A stretch of DNA of 6,952 bases from Proteobacteria bacterium UBA6729 (GCA_002454015.1 DKIB01000048.1:1-6952); one strand, 5' to 3'; shown: positions 1 through 6,826, counted from the first letter of the stretch. Program-made: numbers and translations. Notes: generated by a model not told the origin, from the letters alone.

Positions 1-239
1 CTCTCCCCCTTGATGCTGGAACCCCATACGCCAGCGAAGAGCTTACCGTGGCTCCAGTCAAAACTGCCCTGCAACGCGGGCTCTTCTCCAGAAAAAGAGA
101 TGCCACGGAACATATACTCCGTGGTCAGCGTAAGTGTGGCGCTGAAATTCTCCGCATCCATCGGCCCTTCGGCCCGGACCGCACCCACGCCGACGAATGC
201 CAGCAGGATTGCTACCATGCTTGCGTGCAACCTGTTCAT
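1..239 (-). CDS. TorF-family putative outer-membrane porin, N-terminal part (cut by window edge)
   Basis: The reading frame opens with ATG at 239 and stays open for 79 codons to the window edge, so only the N-terminus is visible. Residues 1-23 form a signal peptide: Asn-Arg-Leu-His, a hydrophobic core at about 8-20, and a likely Sec cleavage after Val-Arg-Ala (A23). The mature start (residues 30-79) matches the opening beta-strands of the TorF/gcw_chp family: a Ser-Ala-Thr-Leu-Thr-Leu-Thr-Thr-Glu-Tyr stretch, then FRGISFSGEEPALQGSFDW (residues 44-62) and FAGVWGSSI (68-76). Family members are predicted beta-barrel porins of the outer membrane with poorly defined substrates. A GGGGGAA purine run at 248-254 lies 8 nt before the ATG and can serve as ribosome-binding site. 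The gene is on the same strand as the deacetylase upstream, but 295 bp away, so it probably has its own promoter. The family call is from motif memory; the rest of the barrel cannot be checked here. Confidence 0.8.
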   Translation of the reverse strand, partial: MNRLHASMVAILLAFVGVGAVRAEGPMDAENFSATLTLTTEYMFRGISFSGEEPALQGSFDWSHGKLFAGVWGSSIKGE

Positions 240-306
240 AACCGTAGTTCCCCCGTTTTTGCCCCAATCTCTACTGCGACACCTGTTGTCTGAAGAAAAC
301 CGCAGT

Positions 307-346
307 CCCTCTGCCCTTTACTCTGCCATAGAAGAGGCGGAGAGGG
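307..346 (-). other. Imperfect hairpin in the predicted porin mRNA leader
   Basis: The blocks CCCTCT, GCC and CTT (307-318) pair with AAG, GGC and AGAGGG (332-346). This makes a 12-bp stem with a 1-nt and a 2-nt bulge and a 13-nt loop. There is no following T-run on either strand, so it is not a standard terminator. If transcription starts near 382 it lies in the leader of the porin mRNA, where it could affect stability or sRNA access. A function is not shown. Confidence 0.3.
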
Positions 347-388
347 GGTTGTGAATCCCTGATTACAACAGGATGTCAATAATTCCGC

Positions 389-417
389 AGTGTAGCACAT
401 CTGCCGGGGATTAAATA
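389..417 (-). promoter_or_regulatory. Candidate sigma-70 promoter of the porin gene (extended -10)
   Basis: Read on the minus strand, TGC followed by TACACT (389-397) forms an extended -10 element. At 17-bp spacing a weak -35-like TATTTA sits at 412-417, inside an AT-rich tract that could act as an UP element. The predicted start near 382 would give a leader of about 140 nt before the ATG at 239. A TTGACA at 374-379 is a perfect -35 hexamer, but nothing resembling a -10 lies 16-18 bp downstream, so I prefer the extended -10 site. Confidence 0.4.
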
Positions 418-426
418 TACTCTACG

Positions 427-464
427 ATGGTTATTATAATCAAAAAATAACCTTTTATGGTTAT
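427..464. repeat. Three GGTTAT/ATAACC elements in an AT-rich block
   Basis: ATGGTTAT occurs at 427-434 and again at 457-464, exactly 30 bp apart (about three helical turns). Between them is the inverted copy AATAACC at 446-452. This gives a 7-bp inverted repeat, GGTTATT (429-435) with AATAACC (446-452), and a second 6-bp one, ATAACC (447-452) with GGTTAT (459-464). The block falls about 47-82 bp upstream of the predicted porin transcription start, a usual place for an activator site. No known regulator motif was recognised. Confidence 0.45.
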
Positions 465-534
465 AAACATCCGATCGAATGGGGTGGAAATCCTGTTGGT
501 GCCGCAGATATCAGCAGGGCAGGGGCCGCTGCGG

Positions 535-1500
535 TTACAAGTGCAATTCTGCAGAGCTATCGCTCAGGGTATGGAGGTGAGTGGCGATGCATTCCGCAAG
601 TGCCTGGTGATGGTACCCACCCTCCAGCAGGGAGATCAGTCGGCCGTCTGCATATTGGTCGGCCACCTCCATAATACGCAGGCTCATCCAGCGATAGCAG
701 GCCGTATCCAGACGGATATCAGCCAGCGGGTCGCGGTAGTGTGCATCAAATCCGGCTGATATCAATACAAATTCAGGCTGGAAGCGCACCACAGCGGGTA
801 GTATGTGCTGCTGGAAGGCCTGTGTATATTCAGCATTGCCTGCACCGGCAGGCATCGGGCAATTGATGATGCTGCCAATGCCCGGACCTGTACCCCTTTC
901 CTGTGCAGCCCCCGTGCCCGGGTAGTAGGGATACTGATGCAGGCTGGCATACATGACGGTAGGGTCGGCCTCAAAACTGTGTTGTGTGCCGTTGCCATGA
1001 TGCACATCCCAGTCCAGGATCAGGACCCTGTTCAGGCCATGTCGTCGTTGCAGGTAGCGCGCCAGTATGGCGATATTATTCAGTAAACAAAATCCCAGGG
1101 CGGCATCAGCTTCGGCATGGTGTCCTGGTGGGCGCAGCAGGCCGAAACCATTGCGTGCTCGACCCTCCAGTACGGCATCGGCCAGCACCAATCCGGCACC
1201 TGCAGCGTGCAGGGCCGCTGTCCAGGAGTCCGTAGAAATGCTGACATCCGGGGTATCCAGATAGGGTTGTCCACTCAGACAGGCCTGCTCGGCACGCGCC
1301 AGGTAGGCGGGGGTATGGATTTCCTGTAACCATTCAGGTGATGCTGACTCAGGCAGTACCTGCAACAGCTCCGGGTACCAGGGCTGGCGTTCCAGCAGGG
1401 CCAGTGCGGCGGTGAGCCGTGCCGGGCTTTCGGGGTGTCCGGCAGCCGTCTGGTGGGCAAGGAATACCGGGCTGTAGGCCAGTGCCGTGGGTACGTTCAA
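535..1500 (-). CDS. Histone deacetylase family protein (class II-like zinc amidohydrolase)
   Basis: The 321-residue protein is a complete arginase/deacetylase-fold enzyme of the HDAC/AcuC/acetylpolyamine-amidohydrolase superfamily. It removes acyl groups from lysine side chains or small amines; the substrate cannot be told from sequence. All core residues are present: the HPE...RL N-terminal signature (22-29), the active-site pair H127-H128 in RPPGHHA, zinc ligands D165 and H167 in DWDVHHGNGT and D252 in SAGFDAH, and the catalytic Tyr Y296 in LEGGY. The LEGGY and SAGFDAH forms resemble class II HDACs and bacterial HDAC-like proteins. No signal peptide is seen, so it should be cytoplasmic. The start is TTG at 1500: there is no in-frame ATG or GTG between the upstream stop (1537-1539) and the conserved N-terminus. 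The TTG overlaps the stop of the isocitrate dehydrogenase gene as TTGA, with no clear ribosome-binding site, which suggests translational coupling. The gene ends with TAA at 535. Confidence 0.93.
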   Translation of the reverse strand: MNVPTALAYSPVFLAHQTAAGHPESPARLTAALALLERQPWYPELLQVLPESASPEWLQEIHTPAYLARAEQACLSGQPYLDTPDVSISTDSWTAALHAAGAGLVLADAVLEGRARNGFGLLRPPGHHAEADAALGFCLLNNIAILARYLQRRHGLNRVLILDWDVHHGNGTQHSFEADPTVMYASLHQYPYYPGTGAAQERGTGPGIGSIINCPMPAGAGNAEYTQAFQQHILPAVVRFQPEFVLISAGFDAHYRDPLADIRLDTACYRWMSLRIMEVADQYADGRLISLLEGGYHHQALAECIATHLHTLSDSSAELHL

Positions 1501-2513
1501 GTGCTGGATATGCGTTCGGCTACAGCACGCGCAAAATCAAGTGTCCTGGCAGTGCCACCCAGGTCCGGGGTGCGGGTGTCGGAATGCAGGGTGTCCTGGA
1601 TGGCCTTACGCATACGGGTAGCCGGGGCTTGTTCCCCTATGTAGTCCAGTAGCATCGCTGCAGACAGCATCAGTGCACAGGGATTGGCAATGCCCTGTCC
1701 GGCGATATCCGGTGCCGAGCCGTGTACGGCCTCAAAGATCGCTGCATCGTTACCGATATTGCCACCGGCAGCCAGACCCAGGCCGCCAATCAGCCCGGCC
1801 ATTTCGTCAGACAGTATGTCGCCGAACATATTCGTGGTCAGAATCATGTCAAACTGATCCGGGTTCAGCACCAACTGCATGGCACAGTTGTCCACAATGC
1901 GTTCCTCTATCTGCAGACGGTCGGTGTACTGTGCGCCGACCGCCATGGCTGTCTCCAGAAACAGGCCGGTGAGTGCCCTGAGGACATTGGCCTTGTGCAC
2001 GATGGTAACCTTGTGCCGTCCATGACTCAAGGCGTACTCAAAGGCAAATTTTGCGATGCGTTTGCAGCCCGAACGAGTGATGATTCCGGAGGCTTCAGCG
2101 ACCGCATGTGGATCGCCATCTATAGGGATGAAATGCTCTACACCCACATACAGCCCCTCGGTATTTTCACGTACAAGAATCAGGTCTATATTATTGAAGC
2201 GCCCGTCAGGCAGCAGGGTTTTGGCCGGGCGCACATTGGCGTATAGACTGAACAGTTCCCGCAATCGTATATTGGCAGAGCGAAAATTTCCTTCTACCGG
2301 GGTGGTAAGTGGCGCCTTCAGCGCCAGGCGAGTACTGCGTATGCTGTCCAGCACAGGCTCAGGCAAGGAGTCACCACAACGTTCAAGGGCATCCATGCCA
2401 GCCTCCTGGCGATCCCACTCAATCTTTACATCAAGGCGTTCCAGAACCAGTAATGTGGCCTGCATGATCTCCGGACCGATACCATCGCCTTCAATCAATG
2501 TTGCCTTAATCAC
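1497..2513 (-). CDS. Isocitrate dehydrogenase, NAD-dependent type
   Basis: This 338-residue enzyme belongs to the isocitrate/isopropylmalate dehydrogenase family. It oxidatively decarboxylates isocitrate to 2-oxoglutarate in the TCA cycle, in the cytoplasm. Every isocitrate and metal contact known from E. coli Icd has a match by motif: S79, N81 and R85 in RSANIRLR, R95 in ANVRP, R115 and Y122 in RENTEGLY, K174 in VHKAN, D208, and the Mg-binding D232 and D236 in [10 protein letters not shown]. The S-x-N pair argues for isocitrate rather than isopropylmalate. The cofactor loop reads [10 protein letters not shown]269-I270 replaces the Lys-Tyr of NADP-dependent E. coli Icd, as in mitochondrial NAD-IDH, so NAD+ is the likely cofactor. 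Its length is typical of the short single-chain bacterial NAD-type enzymes and shorter than E. coli Icd (about 416). The start is GTG at 2513, supported by a GGGAG ribosome-binding site. It lies 20 bp after prc and overlaps the deacetylase by 4 nt. A homoisocitrate- or tartrate-type substrate is a less likely alternative. Confidence 0.9.
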   Translation of the reverse strand: MIKATLIEGDGIGPEIMQATLLVLERLDVKIEWDRQEAGMDALERCGDSLPEPVLDSIRSTRLALKAPLTTPVEGNFRSANIRLRELFSLYANVRPAKTLLPDGRFNNIDLILVRENTEGLYVGVEHFIPIDGDPHAVAEASGIITRSGCKRIAKFAFEYALSHGRHKVTIVHKANVLRALTGLFLETAMAVGAQYTDRLQIEERIVDNCAMQLVLNPDQFDMILTTNMFGDILSDEMAGLIGGLGLAAGGNIGNDAAIFEAVHGSAPDIAGQGIANPCALMLSAAMLLDYIGEQAPATRMRKAIQDTLHSDTRTPDLGGTARTLDFARAVAERISST

Positions 2514-2519
2514 AGCTTA

Positions 2520-2524
2520 CTCCC
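2520..2524 (-). promoter_or_regulatory. Ribosome-binding site for the GTG start of isocitrate dehydrogenase
   Basis: Minus-strand GGGAG lies 6 nt before the GTG at 2513, within the 20-bp gap after the prc stop. It decides for the GTG start, which also places the conserved [12 protein letters not shown] motif at the usual distance from the N-terminus. Confidence 0.6.
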
Positions 2525-2533
2525 GGCGGAGCG

Positions 2534-4654
2534 TCATTGCCATGAGCTGAGGTCGTCGGTCTTTTTGGCCAGCGGCTTCCCGCTGTCAGTATCCAGTGTA
2601 CTGGTCAACCTGCCGGTCAGCCCGGCATAATCAATGAGTATGCGTGCCGCCTGTTCAAGCATCAGATCCACCTCTGTCGTGGTGAGCACGGCCTCGCCGG
2701 TTTCACGCTTGCGCTCTCTGGGATCTACCGGGTCCCGACGTGACCGCTCCTGCATGGCCTTGAGATCGTCTTGTTGTTGCCGCCTGGTTTTCTCGGCAAT
2801 GGATATGCTGTGCCGCTCTGCCTGCTGCTGCTGGAATTCAATGTCAGCTATGAGTTGTGCTATTTCCTCGTCATCAGCAATGCGTAGCCGGTAGTCTCTG
2901 ATCGCCTGAAGGTAATAGTCAAAGGAACCATCAGCATAACGGTAGTCAAGTGGTTCTACACTGCTCCAGGGCAGGGCGTTATCCAGGGTTCGCTCTCCGT
3001 AGTCCAGCCGGGTGGGGATCGGAAACACCACATCCGGCTCGACCCCATAATATTGATTGCTGCCACCGTTGATGCGAAAGAATTGGGCAATGGTGGTCTT
3101 TAACTTGCCCAGGTCCTGATCGCCGCGATGCAAGCGATTCAGATCAATGATATTTTGCACAGTGCCTTTACCAAAGGTCACCTCACCGATAATAATGCCC
3201 CGGCGGTAATCCTGAATGGCCCCTGAAAAGATCTCCGACGCCGATGCGCTGGAGCGGTTTACCAGTACAGCAAGCGGGCCATCATAGACCACCCCGGGCT
3301 CCGGGTCTGTACTGATTTCAATGCGTCCCCTGGCATCACGTGTTTGCACAACGGGGCCGGAGTCTATAAACAATCCGGTCAGTGACAGGGCCTCCTGCAG
3401 GGATCCACCACCGTTGCCACGCAGGTCAACCACCAAGCCATCAATATCTTCAGCCATGAGTCCGTCCAATATGCCTTTTACGTCCCGTGTGGTACTGCGG
3501 TAATCCTTTAATCCCTTGGCCTGGGCATTGAAATCAACATAGAAAGAGGGCAGACTTATTACGCCAACCCTGGCCTGCAGCGTTGTGTCACCGATGGTGT
3601 AGCCAAATGCGGCACGTTGTTCCAAATTGATCCGGTCACGCGTGAGCACTACTATTTTGGTTGCACCATCCAGACTCATGCTGCCTGGCAATATCTCCAG
3701 CCGTACAACGGTGTTGCGTGGCCCACGGATCAAATCCACTACACTATCCAGTCGCCAGCCTATAACATCAATGATCTGTTCTGTTGTACCTTGGCCTACC
3801 CCGACGATGCGGTCTTCTGCCCTGATTTCATTGCTCAGCGCTGCAGGACCACCCGGTATCAGGCGCTGGACGACGGTATATTCGCCATTTTCATTACGCA
3901 ACACAGCACCAATGCCCTCCAGAGAGAGTTGCATGCTGATGTCAAAATTCTCCGATGATCTGGGGGAGAAATATGCAGTATGGGGTTCAATCGCAGTGGT
4001 AAAGGCATTGATGAATAATTGAAAAACATCATCACTGTTCAGCTGCCAGGCTGAAGATTGCAGGGTGCGATAGCGCTTGCGCAGGATCTCCCGGGCCTCT
4101 GCATCCGCCTTGCCGGTCAGTTTCAGGCTCAGCAGGTCGTTTTTGATGCGCTGCCGCCAGATTTCATTCAGTTGCTGTACAGAACCGGCCCAGGGAGCGG
4201 TGCCGCGGTCAAAACGGTATTCCTCACTGATGGTGTAGTCGTGGTTCTGCTCCAGTACAACCATGGCATGGGTGATGCGCTCTGCCACCCGCTGCCTGTA
4301 GCTGCGAAAGATGGCAAAGGCGGGGTCAAGGATGGCATTGCCCAAGGCATCATCCAGCTGGAATCTATAGCGTGTGGAAAAGTCCTGAATGTCCGAACCC
4401 ACGAAGAATACCCGGTTGCCATCCAGCACGTCCAGATAATTGTCCAGGGTCATGGAAGACAACCGATCATCTACCCGCGGTGTGCTGTAATGATAGCGCT
4501 GCAACGCTCCCAGCACCAGGCGGGCGGTGATACGATGTTTCTCATGGGCATACAGTTCGGCTTCCTGTTGTTGCACCTGGGCACTTGCCACGGTAGCGGT
4601 GAGCAGCGGCAACAGGTAGCAGAACAGGTGCCAGAGGGTTGTGTACGAGTGCAT
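2534..4654 (-). CDS. prc: Carboxyl-terminal (tail-specific) processing protease Prc/Tsp, S41 family
   Basis: The 706-residue protein is a periplasmic serine protease that cleaves proteins from their C-terminal tails; E. coli Prc (682 aa) trims or degrades envelope proteins and murein hydrolases. Residues 1-25 are a signal peptide ending Ala-Ser-Ala before Q26. A helical N-terminal domain follows (about 30-235), with the typical DNYLDVLDGNRVFF motif (71-84). A PDZ domain comes next (about 240-325), then the S41 core with DLRGNGGG (410-417) and the catalytic dyad: S471 in SASASEIF, K496 in TFGKGTVQ, and the associated D482. Spacing (S+11=Asp, S+25=Lys) is identical to E. coli Prc. A basic, Gln-rich helical C-terminal region (about 590-680) matches the DUF3340-type tail. 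The frame is open upstream to 4891, but ATG 4654 is chosen: it starts the signal peptide, and a longer start would overlap the divergent hydrolase gene. No strong ribosome-binding site precedes it. It is the first gene of a run with IDH and the deacetylase. Confidence 0.95.
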   Translation of the reverse strand: MHSYTTLWHLFCYLLPLLTATVASAQVQQQEAELYAHEKHRITARLVLGALQRYHYSTPRVDDRLSSMTLDNYLDVLDGNRVFFVGSDIQDFSTRYRFQLDDALGNAILDPAFAIFRSYRQRVAERITHAMVVLEQNHDYTISEEYRFDRGTAPWAGSVQQLNEIWRQRIKNDLLSLKLTGKADAEAREILRKRYRTLQSSAWQLNSDDVFQLFINAFTTAIEPHTAYFSPRSSENFDISMQLSLEGIGAVLRNENGEYTVVQRLIPGGPAALSNEIRAEDRIVGVGQGTTEQIIDVIGWRLDSVVDLIRGPRNTVVRLEILPGSMSLDGATKIVVLTRDRINLEQRAAFGYTIGDTTLQARVGVISLPSFYVDFNAQAKGLKDYRSTTRDVKGILDGLMAEDIDGLVVDLRGNGGGSLQEALSLTGLFIDSGPVVQTRDARGRIEISTDPEPGVVYDGPLAVLVNRSSASASEIFSGAIQDYRRGIIIGEVTFGKGTVQNIIDLNRLHRGDQDLGKLKTTIAQFFRINGGSNQYYGVEPDVVFPIPTRLDYGERTLDNALPWSSVEPLDYRYADGSFDYYLQAIRDYRLRIADDEEIAQLIADIEFQQQQAERHSISIAEKTRRQQQDDLKAMQERSRRDPVDPRERKRETGEAVLTTTEVDLMLEQAARILIDYAGLTGRLTSTLDTDSGKPLAKKTDDLSSWQ

Positions 4655-4706
4655 GATTCTGAACGATTCCAGCGGACAGAGCGTCCAGTCCGGCCAGTTG
4701 TGGGGT

Positions 4707-4715
4707 ATTATACCA
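4707..4715 (-). promoter_or_regulatory. Extended -10 element of the prc promoter
   Basis: On the minus strand TGG followed by a perfect TATAAT (4707-4712) gives an extended -10 site. Transcription would start near 4700, leaving a leader of about 46 nt before the prc ATG. No good -35 hexamer lies 16-18 bp upstream, which is compatible with an extended -10 promoter. The corresponding -35 region falls on the -10 box used for the divergent hydrolase gene. Confidence 0.5.
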
Positions 4716-4725
4716 ACAGCTGCGG

Positions 4726-4731
4726 TATAAT
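4726..4731 (+). promoter_or_regulatory. Candidate -10 box for the alpha/beta hydrolase gene
   Basis: A perfect TATAAT on the plus strand would start transcription near 4738, about 35 nt before the ATG at 4773. There is no recognisable -35 hexamer at 16-18 bp and no TG extension, so this promoter looks weak or activator-dependent. Confidence 0.35.
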
Positions 4732-4772
4732 CCGCCGCGATACCGTCAAATTTCGTTAAGTCAGTGATTCTT

Positions 4773-5831
4773 ATGGATATATTTCGTATTCGGCAGGTGC
4801 ACGGCGGGGTACTTTGTGGCTTGCTCGGCCTCGGCATGCTGTCCGTGGCCCACGCTGAATCCACGGCGGACCCGGCGGCTGCGGTCTCCACCTATCAGGA
4901 ACAGCTACCTGGCAGAATGGTTGAGGTTTCCGGCAGGCACATGCACCTGTACTGCAGCGGGGCGTGGTACGGGCCCGTGGTCATCCTGGATGCCGGCCTG
5001 GGTGGCTTTGCCCTGGAGTGGGTCTACGTGCAACAGGCACTGGCTACAACGGTGCGAGTCTGTTCCTATGACCGCGCCGGCTATGGCTGGAGCGAGGCCG
5101 ATGCAGCTCCACGTCTGAGTTCGCAGCTGGCCGAAGAACTGCTGGAACTGCTGGAAAACTCCGGTGTTGAGCCGCCTTATGTCCTGGTGGGGCACTCCTT
5201 TGGTGGCTATGTGGTGCGTTATTTCACCGGCCTGGTGCCATACCAGGTGGCTGGAATGGTACTGGTGGAGTCTTCTCACCCGGAACAGATTGAGCGCTTG
5301 CCGGATGTGCACATACGCAGGGAGCACCAGATTCCCACCCTGTACAGGCCTGTGGTCACTCGGGTCAACCAGAGGGTCATGCGGCAATTATTGGAAAAAT
5401 ACCCGGAACACATGCATGGCACTGTTGCCATGCTGATGTCTTCCCGTCGGGCCTTGCATGCCTCGCGTCAGGAATCGGCTGTCTTCGCCCTCAGCGCGGC
5501 GGAGGTGACGCAAATTCCGCTGCCACAGGATATGCCTCTGGTAGTGGTCAGCCGTGGTCTTCAGGAATGGGAATCCACTCCTCTGGGCACCGCCAGAGAG
5601 CACAGCTGGCGGAAGATGCAGGCGGAGCTGGTGAACCTGACCCGGCGCTCCAGGCAGATCATCGCCAATTACAGCGGTCATCAGGTGCACCTGGACCAGC
5701 CGGAGGTTGTGGTGGCGGCAGTATGCCGGGTGCTGGCTATGGCAGGCTGGCCGCTGGATCTGGAAAATCGCCGTGCGGGCAGGGTAGGTTGCGTAAATGC
5801 ATCAGGGGCTATAGCGGGCCAGCACCAATGA
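4773..5831 (+). CDS. Exported alpha/beta hydrolase
   Basis: The 352-residue protein is an alpha/beta-hydrolase-fold enzyme, probably an esterase, lipase or related hydrolase; the substrate is unknown. A signal peptide is visible: a charged N-terminus, a hydrophobic stretch at about 11-26, and likely cleavage after Ala-His-Ala (28). Fold landmarks are LDAGLGGF (72-79, oxyanion-hole region), SYDRAGYGWS (98-107), the nucleophile elbow GHSFGG with S142, LVESSH (164-169), and SGHQVHLDQPEVV (301-313) with likely catalytic His H303. The catalytic acid is not certain: no Asp follows the strand at PLVVVSRG (255-262), where E265 or E267 could serve. The ATG at 4773 is chosen because it gives a compact signal peptide; GTG at 4764 in the same frame is possible and follows a short TTAAG. 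It is divergent from prc. The last 20 or so residues (Arg-rich, then small residues) lie beyond the fold, and their end overlaps egtD, so this tail may be a late addition. Confidence 0.88.
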   Translation: MDIFRIRQVHGGVLCGLLGLGMLSVAHAESTADPAAAVSTYQEQLPGRMVEVSGRHMHLYCSGAWYGPVVILDAGLGGFALEWVYVQQALATTVRVCSYDRAGYGWSEADAAPRLSSQLAEELLELLENSGVEPPYVLVGHSFGGYVVRYFTGLVPYQVAGMVLVESSHPEQIERLPDVHIRREHQIPTLYRPVVTRVNQRVMRQLLEKYPEHMHGTVAMLMSSRRALHASRQESAVFALSAAEVTQIPLPQDMPLVVVSRGLQEWESTPLGTAREHSWRKMQAELVNLTRRSRQIIANYSGHQVHLDQPEVVVAAVCRVLAMAGWPLDLENRRAGRVGCVNASGAIAGQHQ

Positions 5832-6767
5832 GAAGTACTGATTATCAGGCTGAAAATGGTGGGCAACCTGCAGCTGGTGCTGCTCCAGCAGCTCATTCAG
5901 CCCCTGATAGGTGAACTTGCGGCTGATCTCGGTAAGTATCTTCTCGCCCTCGTGCAGGTGCACATCGGCCTTCATTTCCTGCAGGCTCACCCGCTGTGCC
6001 TGTTGCGATACCAGATGTATTTCTATATGTTTCAATCGGGTATTGTAGGCGGCCTGGTGCCGGAACTGTTCCACCTGAAAGTCGGCCCTCAGCTCACGGT
6101 TCAGGACATTGAGCACATTCAGATTGAACCGCGCGGTGTATCCCGCACTGTCATTGTAGGCGGCATTCAGGATAGTCGGGTCTTTTTCCCGGTCTGCACC
6201 CAGTAACAGCCAGTCCCCCGGATTCATGGCGGCCAGCAGCTCCGCGAAGAAGCACTGTCGCTCAGGCCCTTCCAGATTGCCTATGGTACCGCCCAAAAAG
6301 ACATACAGGCGCCGTCCGGGGGCCGAGGCAAGGCTGGACAGGCTGTGGATATAATCCCCAACCATCGGCCGGATTTCCAGCCAGCTGTACTTGTGTTGCA
6401 GGATCCTGCAGGCATCTGTCACCGCCTGCTCACAAATGTCCAGCGGCATATAGCTGCAATCAAGGTTCAGTTTTCTGCAACTGTCCAGCAGCACATGGAT
6501 CTTGCTGGAATTGCCACTGCCAAGTTCCAGTAGCTGTTCGGGCTGGCTGGTCTCAATAATGCTCGTGCAGGCATCATTCAGCAGGCCTGATTCAGTGCGG
6601 GTCTGGTAGTATTCCCGGGTTTCACAGATGCGCTCAAACAGCTTGGAGCCGTGCTCATCATACAGGTATTTGCACGGGATTGAACGGGGGGAGTCCAGCA
6701 ATCCGCGGCGCACATCCTCAATCAGACTGCCACCGGGACGGCCGGGGTGCAGATGTTCACATTGCAT
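5802..6767 (-). CDS. egtD: L-histidine N-alpha-methyltransferase EgtD (ergothioneine biosynthesis)
   Basis: The 321-residue enzyme transfers three methyl groups from S-adenosylmethionine to the alpha-amino group of histidine, making hercynine, the first step to ergothioneine. Family marks in order: SPRSIPCKYLYDEHGSKLF (26-44), CETREYYQTRTE (48-59), the SAM-binding ELGSGNSSK (81-89), FLGGTIGNLEGPE (157-169), LLGADREKD (188-196), AAYNDSAGYTARFNLNVL (202-219), and TEISRKFT (279-286). From memory of the M. smegmatis enzyme, its histidine-pocket residues Y56, N166, Y206, E282 and S284 line up here as Y54, N164, Y204, E280 and S282, a constant offset of two. Its M252 would be I250 here. Start ATG 6767 is chosen over in-frame GTG 6854 and ATGs 6839 and 6803, because a clear AGGAG precedes it and the length fits the family. 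The 3' end overlaps the convergent hydrolase gene by 30 nt. No egtB, egtC or egtE is visible in the window. Confidence 0.93.
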   Translation of the reverse strand: MQCEHLHPGRPGGSLIEDVRRGLLDSPRSIPCKYLYDEHGSKLFERICETREYYQTRTESGLLNDACTSIIETSQPEQLLELGSGNSSKIHVLLDSCRKLNLDCSYMPLDICEQAVTDACRILQHKYSWLEIRPMVGDYIHSLSSLASAPGRRLYVFLGGTIGNLEGPERQCFFAELLAAMNPGDWLLLGADREKDPTILNAAYNDSAGYTARFNLNVLNVLNRELRADFQVEQFRHQAAYNTRLKHIEIHLVSQQAQRVSLQEMKADVHLHEGEKILTEISRKFTYQGLNELLEQHQLQVAHHFQPDNQYFSLVLARYSP

Positions 6768-6776
6768 ATCGGGGGG

Positions 6777-6781
6777 CTCCT
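6777..6781 (-). promoter_or_regulatory. Ribosome-binding site that fixes the egtD start
   Basis: Minus-strand AGGAG lies 9 nt before ATG 6767. None of the upstream in-frame start codons (6854, 6839, 6803) has a comparable site, and the extra codons they would add are unlike EgtD N-termini. Confidence 0.65.
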
Positions 6782-6826
6782 GTTCACTGCTCAGGCACAG
6801 CATCGTCGGGACCCTGTGCTGCCGCC

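Larger units (their letters stand above)
4704..4733. repeat. Tandem GGTAT elements and palindromes in the divergent promoter region
   Basis: GGTATTATACC (4704-4714) is an 11-bp palindrome with a central T. A near copy, GGTATAATCC (4724-4733), starts exactly 20 bp later, about two helical turns on, with the palindrome CAGCTG (4717-4722) between. The second copy also sits inside GCGG-TATAAT-CCGC (4722-4735). The elements coincide with the two -10 boxes, so part of the symmetry may simply reflect those hexamers. Confidence 0.4.

Noticed and set aside
313..329. Sigma-54-like TGGCA...GGGC element on the minus strand upstream of the porin
   Set aside because: The GG and GC pairs are one base too far apart, and the TT before GC is missing. 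Sigma-54 promoters tolerate little change in this spacing.
502..534. Inverted repeat CCGCAG (502-507) / CTGCGG (529-534) right after the deacetylase stop, as a terminator
   Set aside because: The stem is 6 bp with a 21-nt loop, and no T-run follows on the minus strand, so it does not meet the criteria for an intrinsic terminator.
457..759. 100-codon plus-strand frame starting in the intergenic region
   Set aside because: Most of it is antisense to the deacetylase 3' end. It has no ribosome-binding site and no recognisable motif.
4058..4759. 233-codon plus-strand frame opposite prc
   Set aside because: It lies entirely antisense to a well-supported protease gene and its promoter, resembles no family I know, and is best explained by codon bias of the opposite strand. 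The same holds for the 174-codon frame at 1722-2246 opposite isocitrate dehydrogenase.
4655..4891. N-terminal extension of the Prc reading frame to position 4891 (79 extra codons)
   Set aside because: The extension lacks family similarity, would place a signal peptide in the middle of the protein, and overlaps the divergent hydrolase gene and both promoters. The ATG at 4654 begins directly with the signal peptide.
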